Shown here in pieces: positions 36,205 to 44,979 of a DNA stretch of 64,000 nt. The stretch lies in contig NZ_OY764902.1 of the NCBI RefSeq assembly GCF_963668665.1, positions 780,001 through 844,000 of the forward strand. Reading direction: 5' to 3'. The translations under genes and the position numbers were made by a program. This stretch comes from an uncultured Anaeromusa sp. (GTDB lineage Bacteria > Bacillota > Negativicutes > Anaeromusales > Anaeromusaceae). The number at the start of each line of letters is the position of its first letter. The first letter of the stretch is position 1. Under the pieces are notes generated by a model. That model did no database searches, had not been told where the DNA came from, and saw only the letters and a program-made list of their open reading frames with translations.

Positions 36205-38001
36205 TCAGTCAATCTTTAAAATAGCCATGAAGGCTTCTTGCGGAACTTCTACGTTCCCCACCTGTTTCATGCGCTTTTTGCCTTCTTTTTGTTTTTCCAG
36301 CAATTTGCGCTTACGGCTAATATCGCCGCCATAACACTTGGCCAGTACGTCCTTTCGCATGGCGCGCACTGTTTCCCTGGCAATTACTTTGGTGCCAATA
36401 GCCGCCTGAACGGGAATTTCAAACATCTGCCGTGGGATAATGCCCCGCAGCTTCTCAACCAAGATACGCCCCCGATGAACAGCCTTATCCCGATGCACAA
36501 TCACAGACAAGGCGTCTACAGGATCATTGTTCAAAAGAATGTCCAGCTTGACCAGCTCCGAGGCCTGGTAATCGGACAATTCATAATCCAGCGAAGCATA
36601 GCCGCGCGTAGATGATTTCAGGCGATCAAAGTAATCGTAAATAATCTCGCTTAAAGGCAAATGATACGTCAACAACACCCTGGTCGTGTCGAGATATTTC
36701 ATGTCTTTAAATTCGCCCCTTTTTTCTTGGGACAATTCCATCACCGCACCCACAAACTCATTTGGAACGATGACCGTTGCTTTTACATAAGGCTCTTCAA
36801 TATGTTCAATTTCCTGCGGCGTAGGCAGCTTGGACGGATTGTCAATCTCCAGCTTTTCACCATCTGTCTTATATACATGATAAATAACGCTAGGCGCCGT
36901 AGTAATCAGGACAATCCCATATTCACGCTCCAGCCTCTCTTGTACAACATCCATATGCAGCAATCCCAAGAAACCGCAACGAAAGCCAAACCCAAGAGCC
37001 ACAGAAGTTTCCGGCTCAAAAACCAGCGCCGCATCGTTAAGCTGCAGTTTTTCCAAAGCATCCCGCAACGAATCGTATTCCGACGATTCCACCGGATACA
37101 AGCCGCAGTACACCATCGGCGTAATTTTCCGGTATCCTTCGAGCGCCTGTGTTGTCGGGCGCGCCGCATCGGTTACGGTGTCGCCCACGCGCACATCTTT
37201 AACGTTTTTAATGCTTCCCGCCACATAGCCAACCTGCCCTGCTATCAGTTCCGAAACATTCGTAGGCACCGGACGAAACACGCCAACTTCAGTAGCTTCA
37301 AAGACCTTGTCCGTTGCCATCATACGCAGTTTCATGCCAGGCGCCATGCGTCCGTTCATGACGCGCACATAGGCAATGACTCCTTTGTAGGCGTCAAAAT
37401 GCGAATCAAAAATCAGCGCTTGCAGCGGCTCTGTCACTTTGCCAGCGGGCGCCGGCACTCTCTTTACTACGGCTTCCAATACTTCAGGAATGCCGATGCC
37501 GGTTTTGGCGCTGACTAAGATGGCCTCTGACGCGTCAATGCCGATAATGTCTTCGATTTCCTGCTTAACTCGTTCCGGATCGGCGCTGGGCAAATCAATC
37601 TTATTGATGACCGGAATAATTTCCAAATTGTTTTCCAGAGCCAAATATACATTGGCCAGCGTCTGCGCTTCAATGCCTTGCGCCGCGTCAATTACCAGCA
37701 AGGCGCCTTCGCAGGCAGCCAGGCTGCGGGATACTTCATACGTAAAATCCACATGTCCAGGAGTATCAATCAGATGCAGCATATACGTCTGCCCGTCTTC
37801 GGCCGTGTACGCAATACGCACAGCCTGTGATTTTATGGTGATGCCTCGCTCACGCTCCAGTTCCATCTGGTCGAGCACCTGCTCTTCCATCTCCCGCGCC
37901 GAAAGCGCGCCGGTATATTCAAGCAGGCGATCCGCCAGAGTGGACTTACCATGGTCAATATGAGCGATGATCGAAAAATTGCGAATGTTCTTTGTGTCCA
38001 T
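36205..38001 (-). CDS. lepA: Elongation factor 4 (LepA)
   Basis: The 598-residue GTPase acts on ribosomes, probably during initiation or back-translocation under stress. G1 reads [15 protein letters not shown] (13-27), G3 DTPGHVDF, G4 [10 protein letters not shown], and the LepA-specific C-terminal domain ends [39 protein letters not shown] precedes the ATG. A promoter at 38093-38122 serves it, divergent from the tRNA-Leu promoter. Confidence 0.97.
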   Translation of the reverse strand: MDTKNIRNFSIIAHIDHGKSTLADRLLEYTGALSAREMEEQVLDQMELERERGITIKSQAVRIAYTAEDGQTYMLHLIDTPGHVDFTYEVSRSLAACEGALLVIDAAQGIEAQTLANVYLALENNLEIIPVINKIDLPSADPERVKQEIEDIIGIDASEAILVSAKTGIGIPEVLEAVVKRVPAPAGKVTEPLQALIFDSHFDAYKGVIAYVRVMNGRMAPGMKLRMMATDKVFEATEVGVFRPVPTNVSELIAGQVGYVAGSIKNVKDVRVGDTVTDAARPTTQALEGYRKITPMVYCGLYPVESSEYDSLRDALEKLQLNDAALVFEPETSVALGFGFRCGFLGLLHMDVVQERLEREYGIVLITTAPSVIYHVYKTDGEKLEIDNPSKLPTPQEIEHIEEPYVKATVIVPNEFVGAVMELSQEKRGEFKDMKYLDTTRVLLTYHLPLSEIIYDYFDRLKSSTRGYASLDYELSDYQASELVKLDILLNNDPVDALSVIVHRDKAVHRGRILVEKLRGIIPRQMFEIPVQAAIGTKVIARETVRAMRKDVLAKCYGGDISRKRKLLEKQKEGKKRMKQVGNVEVPQEAFMAILKID

Positions 38002-38092
38002 TCCAAGCTCCTCTTTTCTAAAACTGAATGCAAGCCCGCTATAGTCCGGTCCTGCCCTAACTCATTATTAGGTTTATTGATGTCGCTAATCG

Positions 38093-38122
38093 ATTATAGC
38101 ATCCTTATAACACCCTCTGCAA
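38093..38122 (-). promoter_or_regulatory. Promoter of lepA
   Basis: On the minus strand TTGCAG (38117-38122), an 18-nt spacer and TATAAT (38093-38098) with a TG one base before it give a good sigma-A promoter with extended -10. Confidence 0.7.
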
Positions 38123-38140
38123 GAATTTGCATTTCGAGTG

Positions 38141-38169
38141 TTGACAACCCTACAAAGAGATGATATTAT
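38141..38169 (+). promoter_or_regulatory. Promoter of tRNA-Leu
   Basis: TTGACA (38141-38146), 17-nt spacer, TATTAT (38164-38169). It lies 20 nt before the tRNA and only 19 nt from the divergent lepA -35. Confidence 0.8.
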
Positions 38170-38188
38170 TACACCTGTGCCAAGCAGT

Positions 38189-38273
38189 GCCGGAGTGGCG
38201 GAATGGCAGACGCAGATGACTCAAAATCATCCGGGTTCGTCCCGTGGGGGTTCAAGTCCCTTCTCCGGCACCA
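38189..38273 (+). tRNA. tRNA-Leu (CAA)
   Basis: An 85-nt class II tRNA with encoded CCA and a long variable arm (CCGGGTTCGTCCCGT). The acceptor arms GCCGGAG and CTCCGGC pair, the anticodon loop is CTCAAAA (anticodon CAA, reads TTG), and the T-loop is GGTTCAAGTCC. Confidence 0.96.
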
Positions 38274-38287
38274 AACTTCAAAAGTAA

Positions 38288-38318
38288 AAGAACCCTTAAA
38301 TCAAGGGTTCTTTTTTTA
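38288..38318 (+). terminator. Terminator of tRNA-Leu
   Basis: AAGAACCCTT and AAGGGTTCTT pair over a 5-nt loop and are followed by TTTTT. Confidence 0.88.
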
Positions 38319-38385
38319 TTTATAATCAGAAATAACGAACCGCGAAACACGCGAAAAGGTTTAAATTAAAACTCGCACCCCGTAG

Positions 38386-38467
38386 CCCTCATTCGTACCC
38401 TCCCTTGACTCCCTCGACTCTTGTTCGTTTCCCGTCCTCTCTGGCTTTCCTCTGTGTTCCGTCCCTC
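38386..38467 (+). repeat. Pyrimidine-rich intergenic repeat, copy 2
   Basis: This C/T-rich block begins CCCTCATTCGTACCCTCC and includes ACTCTTGTTCGTTTCCC and CTCTGTGTTCCGTCCC. The first half is nearly the same as the complement of 55613-55671. It fills the gap between the tRNA-Leu terminator and the YitT gene. Confidence 0.6.
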
Positions 38468-38473
38468 TATTGT

Positions 38474-39358
38474 TCAAAGCGCCCCAGGGCGCTTAAAGCC
38501 GCGGCCGATGACTTCCGCCGTATCAATGACCATAAAGAAGGCGCCCTGGTCCGCTTCGTCCACAAAGCGCTTCACATGAGCAATCTGCGCCCGGGAAATG
38601 ACTACCATGAGCACATCCTTGCTTTCGCTGGTATACGCACCTCTCGCCTGCAAAAAAGTGGCGCCCCTGCCCAGCTCTTCTAAAATACGTTTGGCAATCT
38701 GTTCGCGCTCTTGTGAAATGATGAGCAGTACCTTCCGCCGGTTAAAACCTTCAATAACCTTATCTACTACCGTACTGCCTACAAACATGGAAATCAGCGT
38801 ATACATGCCAATTTCCAAGCCGAACAAAAACGCCCCGCAGGCTACGACCACAACATTGACAGCAAATGCCGCCGTGCCGATTTCCATACCATAACGTTTT
38901 TTGGCAATCATCCCCACTACATCAGTGCCTCCCGTAGAAGCGCCGGCGCGAAACACCATGCCCAAACCGAGGCCGCCAAAAACGCCTCCATATAAGGAAG
39001 CTAAAAAAATATCTTTAGTAGGACTGTGCTGCTGCAAAAAGCCGGTGACATCCACAGCCGCCATAAATACAATAATGCCCGCCAAGGTGCTGTAAAAAAA
39101 GTCCTTGGAAAGCCAGCGATACGCTGCGTACAAAAGAGGCACATTCATAATACCGATAGCCAGGCCTACCGGGGTCCCCAGCAAATAATATAAAATAATG
39201 GCAATGCCGCTGACGCCTCCGCTGAGCATATGAAAAGGCAGTACAAATAAATTTAGCGAGGCCCCGCAAAGAAACGACCCAATGAGAATCGCCACGACCC
39301 GGCGCCAGGAAATTTTCCGTTTTGTCAGCGGTCCCCAAGAATTCTCCGTTTTCTTCAT
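38474..39358 (-). CDS. YitT family membrane protein
   Basis: A 294-residue protein with five to six membrane helices in the first two thirds (YitT/DUF161 domains) and a soluble C-terminal DUF2179 domain from about residue 205. Transport function is suspected for this family but not proven. The frame is open to 39469, but the ATG at 39358, preceded by GAAAGGATATGTGCG, gives MKKTENSWG and a normal family N-terminus. It is divergent from the DUF45 metallopeptidase gene, whose open frame overlaps its 5' end. Confidence 0.88.
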   Translation of the reverse strand: MKKTENSWGPLTKRKISWRRVVAILIGSFLCGASLNLFVLPFHMLSGGVSGIAIILYYLLGTPVGLAIGIMNVPLLYAAYRWLSKDFFYSTLAGIIVFMAAVDVTGFLQQHSPTKDIFLASLYGGVFGGLGLGMVFRAGASTGGTDVVGMIAKKRYGMEIGTAAFAVNVVVVACGAFLFGLEIGMYTLISMFVGSTVVDKVIEGFNRRKVLLIISQEREQIAKRILEELGRGATFLQARGAYTSESKDVLMVVISRAQIAHVKRFVDEADQGAFFMVIDTAEVIGRGFKRPGAL

Positions 39359-39398
39359 CGCACATATCCTTTCGCAGCTTTTTCTAGGAGGTTTTATA

Positions 39399-40091
39399 AT
39401 GAAACAATGGCTGTTAGAGCACCAGAATCTCTCTTTGCGAATCTCTCGTCGCGCCGGATGCAAGCACATCTGTTTACGCCTGCTGCCTGACGGCGCTCTG
39501 AGCGTTACTTTGCCCTGGCACTGTTCAGCCGACCGCCTGCGCCAAGTGCTGGAAAATCAGCAGGATTGGCTGTCCCAGCAGCTAGCCGCTCGCCAAGCGC
39601 AGCAACAGACCGACTGCCGCCTTTTCCAAGGCAGTTGGTATCGTTTACAGGAAACAGAGCAATTGCCGCACAACACTCCCGTTTTTCTGGACGCTCCTTT
39701 TCTAAAAGTAAAGCCTGCTTCTCCGGAGTCAAGAAACCTTCACTTACGACATTGGTACTATCAAGAAGCGCAAACTTGTTTCACCAAACTCATCCAGCAC
39801 TGGAGCGCCCGTCTGGGAGTTTCCGTGCAACGCCTGAGCATCCGCGAACAGCGCACCCGTTGGGGCAGCTGTTCCAGCAAAAGAAACGTCAATCTCAATT
39901 GGCGTCTCATTCTGGCTCCTTTGCCGATTATTGAATACGTAGTAGTGCATGAACTATGCCATATACACATTCCCAACCATTCCCGCCTCTTCTGGGAAGA
40001 ATTACAGCAGCACTTGCCGGACGGCCTCGCCCGCCGCAACTGGCTGCAGCTGTATGGGCAAGGACTGCTTGCCCAACCGCCGCATCGCTAG
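39399..40091 (+). CDS. YgjP-like (DUF45) zinc metallopeptidase
   Basis: The 230-residue protein belongs to the YgjP/DUF45 group of M48-like metallopeptidases. The zinc motif is VVHELCHIHIPNHS near residue 186, and WGSCSSKRNVNLNWRLILAP upstream of it is the family signature. It has no signal peptide and should be cytoplasmic; the substrate is unknown. TAGGAGGTTTTATA before the ATG fixes the start. It ends 15 nt before the convergent EamA gene end. Confidence 0.9.
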   Translation: MKQWLLEHQNLSLRISRRAGCKHICLRLLPDGALSVTLPWHCSADRLRQVLENQQDWLSQQLAARQAQQQTDCRLFQGSWYRLQETEQLPHNTPVFLDAPFLKVKPASPESRNLHLRHWYYQEAQTCFTKLIQHWSARLGVSVQRLSIREQRTRWGSCSSKRNVNLNWRLILAPLPIIEYVVVHELCHIHIPNHSRLFWEELQQHLPDGLARRNWLQLYGQGLLAQPPHR

Positions 40092-40106
40092 TCTTCGCAA
40101 AACAAA

Positions 40107-40988
40107 TCAAGTCTGTCGCTTAGCCAAAAAGACGCCGGCCAAAACCAACACGGCCCCCAGCCCCTGCAGCCAGTTCAGCTGCTCACCCAGCAGCCACACC
40201 GCAAGAAGCAAAGCCAGCGGCGTCACTAAGTACATATAAACCATCACCTGGTTCGATCCCAGGCGCTCAATCCCATAATACCACAAAAGCAAGCTAATCA
40301 CCGTCACGGGAATAGCTGCATATAAAAGAGCTCCCCAACCGGCCAAACTGACCGTTTCCCACGGAAACAACCATAAGTCCCCAGCTGTCGCCGCAAGCAA
40401 CAACAAGGTCCCCGCTAAGGAAGTATGACAGGTTGCCCATAAGCCGGAGCCTCGCTGCACTATGGGTAGCATAAGCACCGGATAAACGCCCCACAGCACC
40501 CCTGCCGCCAAGGCCAGCATATCACCAAAAAGAGTTTCTTCCCGGAACCCCCAACTGCCGCCGGCGGCTCCTAAAACAAAGATAAGGCCCACAAGAGCCA
40601 GCAAACAGCCGGCCACCATCTGCCTTCTCAATCGTTCATACCCCAGAAAAGCCGCCACAAAGGCCGTTGAAATAGGAGACAGGCCTAGCATCAAAGCCAC
40701 CGTAGTCGCCGTCGTATATTTTAAGGCGGCAATAAACAGTGTCTGATAGATAGCAACTCCCACCGCTCCCACTAAAAGACATCGCCCCCAAGGAACCTGC
40801 CCAAAGGATAGCTTGCCTTCACGCCAGAACAAGACCAGGTACATCAGCGGTGTCGCAATAGCAAAACGCAAGCAAGTAAAAATCTGCGGCAAAAACTCAC
40901 GCATGCCTATTTTCCCTACAATATAATTCCCCGCCCAAATGAGCACAACCATCCACAAAGCCAATTCCAAGCCCCAAGCGCGACGCAC
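40107..40988 (-). CDS. EamA family (DMT) exporter
   Basis: A 293-residue inner-membrane protein with ten predicted helices in two EamA repeats, as in drug/metabolite exporters such as RhtA or YdcZ relatives. Substrate cannot be told from sequence. I chose the GTG at 40988 because AGGAGGTGGAGC lies just upstream; the longer frame to 41039 would run through the terminator-like hairpin at 41009-41036. It follows a small membrane protein gene. Confidence 0.88.
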   Translation of the reverse strand: MRRAWGLELALWMVVLIWAGNYIVGKIGMREFLPQIFTCLRFAIATPLMYLVLFWREGKLSFGQVPWGRCLLVGAVGVAIYQTLFIAALKYTTATTVALMLGLSPISTAFVAAFLGYERLRRQMVAGCLLALVGLIFVLGAAGGSWGFREETLFGDMLALAAGVLWGVYPVLMLPIVQRGSGLWATCHTSLAGTLLLLAATAGDLWLFPWETVSLAGWGALLYAAIPVTVISLLLWYYGIERLGSNQVMVYMYLVTPLALLLAVWLLGEQLNWLQGLGAVLVLAGVFLAKRQT

Positions 40989-41008
40989 CGCTCCACCTCC
41001 TACAAAGA

Positions 41009-41036
41009 ACGGCCGCACTTTTATAAGCGCGGCCGT
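41009..41036 (-). terminator. Hairpin after the 114-residue membrane protein gene
   Basis: ACGGCCGC (41009-41016) and GCGGCCGT (41029-41036) pair perfectly, with more pairs inside. On the minus strand it is followed by TCTTTGT, a weak T-tract. Confidence 0.5.
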
Positions 41037-41050
41037 CATTGACGCAAATA

Positions 41051-41395
41051 TTACTTATTCCATTTATGCCGTTGCTGACGACGCGCCGAGCCTCCGCCAC
41101 CGCCGTTGCGGCTGCGGTATATCATCCAGCCCACTAAACCCAATACGGCAAAATTACCCATCCAAGCTTCTAAAATTCCCAAGTCCACAACTACATTGAT
41201 CGCCGTTAATGCACCCAAAAGCTTCATGCTATGAGGCACATTCACCAGAGGATTCCGTTTCAGCACCTGATATGCGGCGCCAAGAATCACCAAATCAATG
41301 CCCACCCAAATTAAAGGATGCACCAGCAGCATTTTAACTAAGCTACCGCCCATTAGCAGGGCAAATACGATTAACCACGTCTGATTCACAGGCAC
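41051..41395 (-). CDS. Small membrane protein of unknown function
   Basis: A 114-residue protein with three to four hydrophobic segments (about residues 5-24, 27-43, 57-76, 78-92) and a basic Gly-rich tail (RSRNGGGGGSARRQQRH). I do not recognise a family. The start is GTG at 41395 with GAGGAGGAAACA 5 nt before it; the GTG two codons on is an alternative. It stands alone between the D-amino acid transaminase gene and the EamA gene on the same strand. Confidence 0.7.
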   Translation of the reverse strand: MPVNQTWLIVFALLMGGSLVKMLLVHPLIWVGIDLVILGAAYQVLKRNPLVNVPHSMKLLGALTAINVVVDLGILEAWMGNFAVLGLVGWMIYRSRNGGGGGSARRQQRHKWNK

Positions 41396-41462
41396 TGTTT
41401 CCTCCTCATCATTCTTTGCCTCTTATCCTATCATCCCCTGGTTGCCCGCGTCAACCGCCACA

Positions 41463-42314
41463 TTAAATTCCTTCGCGAAGCAGTTTCCGGTATTCTTCCA
41501 GCAGACGCAAGGTTACCGCTCCCGGTTTGCCATTGCCGATCGTCTCCCGCCCTAACTTCACCACAGGCATCACTTCTGTGCTGGTTCCCGTTAAAAACAC
41601 TTCATCCGCCCCATAGGCAAACTCAGGAGTAACGGCTTTCTCTAAAATTGCCAGGCCTAAGGGTTTGGCAATGCGATCCAAGACAATCTGCCGGGTAATG
41701 CCAGGTAAAATCAAGTTATTTAAAGGATGCGTCCATAGCACCTCGTCTTTAACAACAAAGCAGTTGCTTGACGTCCCTTCGGTAATTTTGCCGTCTCGCA
41801 CCAGCACCGCTTCATAGCAGCCAGCCTCTTTCGCTTCCTGTTTACCAAGGATGTTCGGCAGCAGGTTTAAAGATTTAATGTCGCAACGCAGCCACCGGAT
41901 GTCATCCAATACCAGCGCAGAAACTCCTTGCAGATTCAAATCCGTTGTCACTGGCCCTTGCGGGCGAATGGTCATCGTAAGAACCGGGCAGCTCTGCTTG
42001 GGAAAAGCATGGCTCCGCGGCGCCGCTCCCCGGGTAAGCTGCAAATAGATCGCTCCATCGGTTATGCCGCTTTCTTGTATTAGCTGATCGTGCATTTCTT
42101 TGAATTCTTCTATCGTATAGGTGACTGGAATACGCAGTTCCCGCAGCGAACGATATAAGCGAAACATATGCGCTTCAAAGGCAATTAATCGTCCCTCGTG
42201 AACTTTGGTCACTTCATATACGCCATCGCCAAATTGATAGCCCCTGTCTTCCAACAATACTACTTCTTGATCTAATTCCACAATACGTCCGTTAATATAC
42301 CCTAATGCCTTCAT
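41463..42314 (-). CDS. dat: D-amino acid aminotransferase (class IV)
   Basis: The 283-residue PLP enzyme of fold type IV most resembles D-alanine/D-amino acid transaminases: FGDGVYEVTKVHEGRLIAFEAH near residue 28, the YLQLTRGAAPRSHAFP loop typical of D-transaminases, and the catalytic lysine in CDIKSLNLLPNILGKQEA. It would interconvert D-alanine and D-glutamate for peptidoglycan. A branched-chain transaminase is less likely. CAGGAAAGGAAGACGAAC precedes the ATG, and a good promoter is at 42399-42427. Confidence 0.85.
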   Translation of the reverse strand: MKALGYINGRIVELDQEVVLLEDRGYQFGDGVYEVTKVHEGRLIAFEAHMFRLYRSLRELRIPVTYTIEEFKEMHDQLIQESGITDGAIYLQLTRGAAPRSHAFPKQSCPVLTMTIRPQGPVTTDLNLQGVSALVLDDIRWLRCDIKSLNLLPNILGKQEAKEAGCYEAVLVRDGKITEGTSSNCFVVKDEVLWTHPLNNLILPGITRQIVLDRIAKPLGLAILEKAVTPEFAYGADEVFLTGTSTEVMPVVKLGRETIGNGKPGAVTLRLLEEYRKLLREGI

Positions 42315-42398
42315 GTTCGTCTTCCTTTCCTGTCCACCGTACTGATAATTTGAATGCCCGTAACGTTCCCGCTCTTGACCTCAGCTTCTCATGCTTTT

Positions 42399-42427
42399 AG
42401 TATAGTAGTATGCTTGAAGAGCGTCAA
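42399..42427 (-). promoter_or_regulatory. Promoter of dat
   Basis: On the minus strand TTGACG (42422-42427), 17-nt spacer, TATACT (42399-42404). Confidence 0.75.
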
Positions 42428-42510
42428 ATGACCTTTTTCTAATAAATTGCTATTTTTCAATCTATCAGCAACATATAGTTTCGCAGATACAGCGATAATT
42501 GAGGTGTTTC

Positions 42511-43629
42511 ATGGCCAAATTGCACTTGTTTTCTTTAGAAGCCACCAGAGGCATTGCTATGCTAGGGGTAGTCGGCATTCATACAGGCGCTTTTTCTCTT
42601 TCCTATGCTCAGCCGGACATTCATCTGTTCGCCCTATTGGAAATCGCCAGCCGTTTTAGCGTACCTATCTTTTTTTTCATTTCAGCCTTCGGCTTATTTT
42701 TAAACGATGATTTACAGCAACCTTTTCAATACGGGCGCTTTCTGCTTCGGCGTCTGCGGACCGTTCTGGTTCCGTACCTTACCTGGTCGCTTCTCTATAT
42801 GATGCACTACACCTACACAAGCGGCGATGAACACATCTGGGACGATCCTTTTTTACAATGCTATTTTTTGTTTGGCCTAGGCTCGTATCAACTGTATTTT
42901 TTGGTCATCCTGCTTTGGTTTTACCTCTTCATGCCTTTGTGGCGCCCCCTGGTACGCCAGCTATCCGGCAAAGGCGTTTGGCTGCTTCCCTGCCTGTTTT
43001 TCCTGCAGATGGCCTTCAATTATTGGTCCTACGCTCTCTTTCGTCCGCATGAAGACGGCTACTGGCTGAATCTATTTCTCCAATACCGTCTTAGTTACTG
43101 GCCCTGGCATTATGTTTTTCTCTTTTTACTGGGAGGCGTTTGCGCCGTCCGTGTATCTCAATTCCGCGAACTGCTGCAACGGCATTTTTCATTCCTATCT
43201 CTTGCAGCCTTGGGCTCTTTGGGCTTATTGCTCGGCTATTACTACGTGCTGATCTTCCAATTCTCGTACTCTCTGGAAGACGCCGTCAATGCCGCCCAGC
43301 AGCTCAGCCCCCCTGGCATGCTGTACACCCTTGGCGCTACATTTTGGCTCTTCGCCCTCTTTGACCGTCCCCTGCCTAACCCGCTTTCCTGGCTTCTTTC
43401 CCTTTTGGGGCGGCATTCTTACTTCGTTTACCTGGTACATCCTTTTTTCATGTACTATGCCATGGAATGGCTCAATGACGCTACTCTAGAGCTAACGCCG
43501 GAACGCATTCCCCTCTTTTTCCTTTGGGCTGCCGGCGGCAGTCTCTGTGCAGCCATTGTCTTTCGTTTTCTCAGCCGCTTTATTCCAGGGCTTTCCTGGA
43601 TTCTCACCGGTTCTGGGTCTCGTCGATAA
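42511..43629 (+). CDS. Acyltransferase family 3 membrane protein (OatA/YiaH-like)
   Basis: The 372-residue integral membrane protein has about ten helices and the acyltransferase-3 N-terminal pattern LEATRGIAMLGVVGIHTG with the catalytic histidine, then RRLRTVLVPYLTWSLLY. Such enzymes move acetyl or other acyl groups onto cell-surface sugars; an outer-membrane or wall glycan is a possible target. The ATG at 42511 has GAGGTG 7 nt upstream and is preferred over the TTG at 42499. It is a monocistronic gene with a terminator at 43632-43684. Confidence 0.85.
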   Translation: MAKLHLFSLEATRGIAMLGVVGIHTGAFSLSYAQPDIHLFALLEIASRFSVPIFFFISAFGLFLNDDLQQPFQYGRFLLRRLRTVLVPYLTWSLLYMMHYTYTSGDEHIWDDPFLQCYFLFGLGSYQLYFLVILLWFYLFMPLWRPLVRQLSGKGVWLLPCLFFLQMAFNYWSYALFRPHEDGYWLNLFLQYRLSYWPWHYVFLFLLGGVCAVRVSQFRELLQRHFSFLSLAALGSLGLLLGYYYVLIFQFSYSLEDAVNAAQQLSPPGMLYTLGATFWLFALFDRPLPNPLSWLLSLLGRHSYFVYLVHPFFMYYAMEWLNDATLELTPERIPLFFLWAAGGSLCAAIVFRFLSRFIPGLSWILTGSGSRR

Positions 43630-43631
43630 AA

Positions 43632-43685
43632 TAAAAAAAGAAGAAGCGTAAAAGGGCTCTCGCTCTTACGCTTCTTCTTTTTATT
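43632..43685. terminator. Bidirectional terminator
   Basis: AAAAAAGAAGAAGCGTAA pairs with TTACGCTTCTTCTTTTT over a short loop. It lies between the convergent acyltransferase and DUF2007 genes. Confidence 0.85.
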
Positions 43686-43699
43686 CCTGATCACATTTT

Positions 43700-43900
43700 T
43701 CACTTGATCGCATGCTCGCACAAAATAGCATGCGCCTCGTCCGCTTCCGATTCAAGGACCAGAATCTCATGCAATCCGTCATTGGCGGCTGCCATAGCAC
43801 CCGCAGGCCGGATGTTGGCCAAAATTCCTTCTTGGCACAGCAACTCTTTCAGTTGTTCCGCCTGAGCACGGTTTGTGGCAATATAAATGACAGTCCACAT
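43700..43900 (-). CDS. DUF2007-like small protein
   Basis: A 66-residue protein reading MWTVIYIATNRAQAEQLKELLCQEGI and LVLESEADEAHAIL matches the pattern of DUF2007 (putative signal-transducing, ferredoxin-fold) proteins. Biochemical function is unknown. TAGGAGGCAAAGAAAAGCAT precedes the ATG. It lies 41 nt after etfA on the same strand and before the terminator, so it is the third gene of the etf operon. Confidence 0.7.
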   Translation of the reverse strand: MWTVIYIATNRAQAEQLKELLCQEGILANIRPAGAMAAANDGLHEILVLESEADEAHAILCEHAIK

Positions 43901-43941
43901 ATGCTTTTCTTTGCCTCCTACTTTTCCTGGCTCGCTGTAAT

Positions 43942-44961
43942 TCAGCCTCTTTTGGTCTCTTCCACTGCCCGGATCAACGCCGGGATGATTTCCAACACAT
44001 CTCCCACAATGCCAATGTCAGCCATGCGAAAAATGGGAGCATCTGGATCCTTGTTCACAGCCACCACAATATCTGCGCCGCCAATACCAGCCAAATGCTG
44101 CACCGCGCCGGAAATTCCACATGCAAGATACAGTTTAGGGCCAACGGCTTTACCGCTTTGGCCCACTTGGACTACATGCGATTGCCAGCCCGCGTCTACC
44201 GCAGCCCTTGAGGCGGCTACAACACCGCCCATGGCATCTGCCAACTGCTGCAATAATTGAAAATTTTCCGCATTGCCCATGCCGCGGCCGCCAGCGATAA
44301 TAACCGAAGCTTCCTCCAACTTGACCGCCGCCATCTTTCCAGGTCGAAATTCTAAAATTTTCGCCGCCAACATCGGCAAGACCACTTCCTGACGAACGGA
44401 AGTCCCGCTTCGTCCCGGTTGTTGCCTTGGCCGCTTAAAAATCCCAGGCCGCACCGTTCCCATTTGCGGATATCGGTTGCTGACAATGGTCGCCATGATA
44501 TTACCGCTAAAAGCCGGCCGCGTCCAAACAATCCTTCTCTCTTCCTCCTGATAGGCAACTGCGGTACAGTCTGCGGTCAACCCAGTTTGCAGTCTGGCTG
44601 CAACTCGGGGCGCCAAATCCCGCCCGTTAGCCGTAGCGCCCAAAAGAAGGGCTGCTGGCTTATATTCTGCCGCCAAGCTGCTCAGAGCGCTTGCATGCCC
44701 ATCGGTAGTATACGGCTGCAAACCGGGAGCTATCGCATAGTAAACCAGATCTGCACCGTAAGAAAAAAGAAATGGTTCCCATTCCTGCGTTCCATCCGAG
44801 CAAACAACAGCCGCCAGCCTCTGTCCGCCAGCGTCTGCTAACGCCCGTCCGACTCCCAAAAGTTCTAAGGAAACACCCCGAAGATCACCCGGTCCGTTTC
44901 CTTCTATATATACCCAGATATCCTGCCATGCCGCCGAATCCTGCGCCGTCTTCACTGCCAT
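43942..44961 (-). CDS. etfA: Electron transfer flavoprotein alpha subunit
   Basis: EtfA (339 residues) with the C-terminal FAD domain motif read as AGGRGMGNAENFQLL, SRAAVDAGW, QVGQSGKAVGPKLYLACGISGAVQHLAG and VAVNKDPDAPIF. Together with EtfB it shuttles electrons between flavin dehydrogenases, often by electron bifurcation in anaerobes. No extra ferredoxin-like domain is attached at the N-terminus. AGGGAGGAAGAAAA precedes the ATG. No acyl-CoA dehydrogenase or FixC/FixX gene is adjacent, so the partner dehydrogenase is not evident here. Confidence 0.94.
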   Translation of the reverse strand: MAVKTAQDSAAWQDIWVYIEGNGPGDLRGVSLELLGVGRALADAGGQRLAAVVCSDGTQEWEPFLFSYGADLVYYAIAPGLQPYTTDGHASALSSLAAEYKPAALLLGATANGRDLAPRVAARLQTGLTADCTAVAYQEEERRIVWTRPAFSGNIMATIVSNRYPQMGTVRPGIFKRPRQQPGRSGTSVRQEVVLPMLAAKILEFRPGKMAAVKLEEASVIIAGGRGMGNAENFQLLQQLADAMGGVVAASRAAVDAGWQSHVVQVGQSGKAVGPKLYLACGISGAVQHLAGIGGADIVVAVNKDPDAPIFRMADIGIVGDVLEIIPALIRAVEETKRG

Positions 44962-44979
44962 TTTTCTTCCTCCCTGTCC

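Noticed and set aside
36661..37518. 285-codon open frame antisense to lepA
   Set aside because: Entirely inside lepA, Arg/His/Phe-rich as expected for an antisense frame, no start signal.
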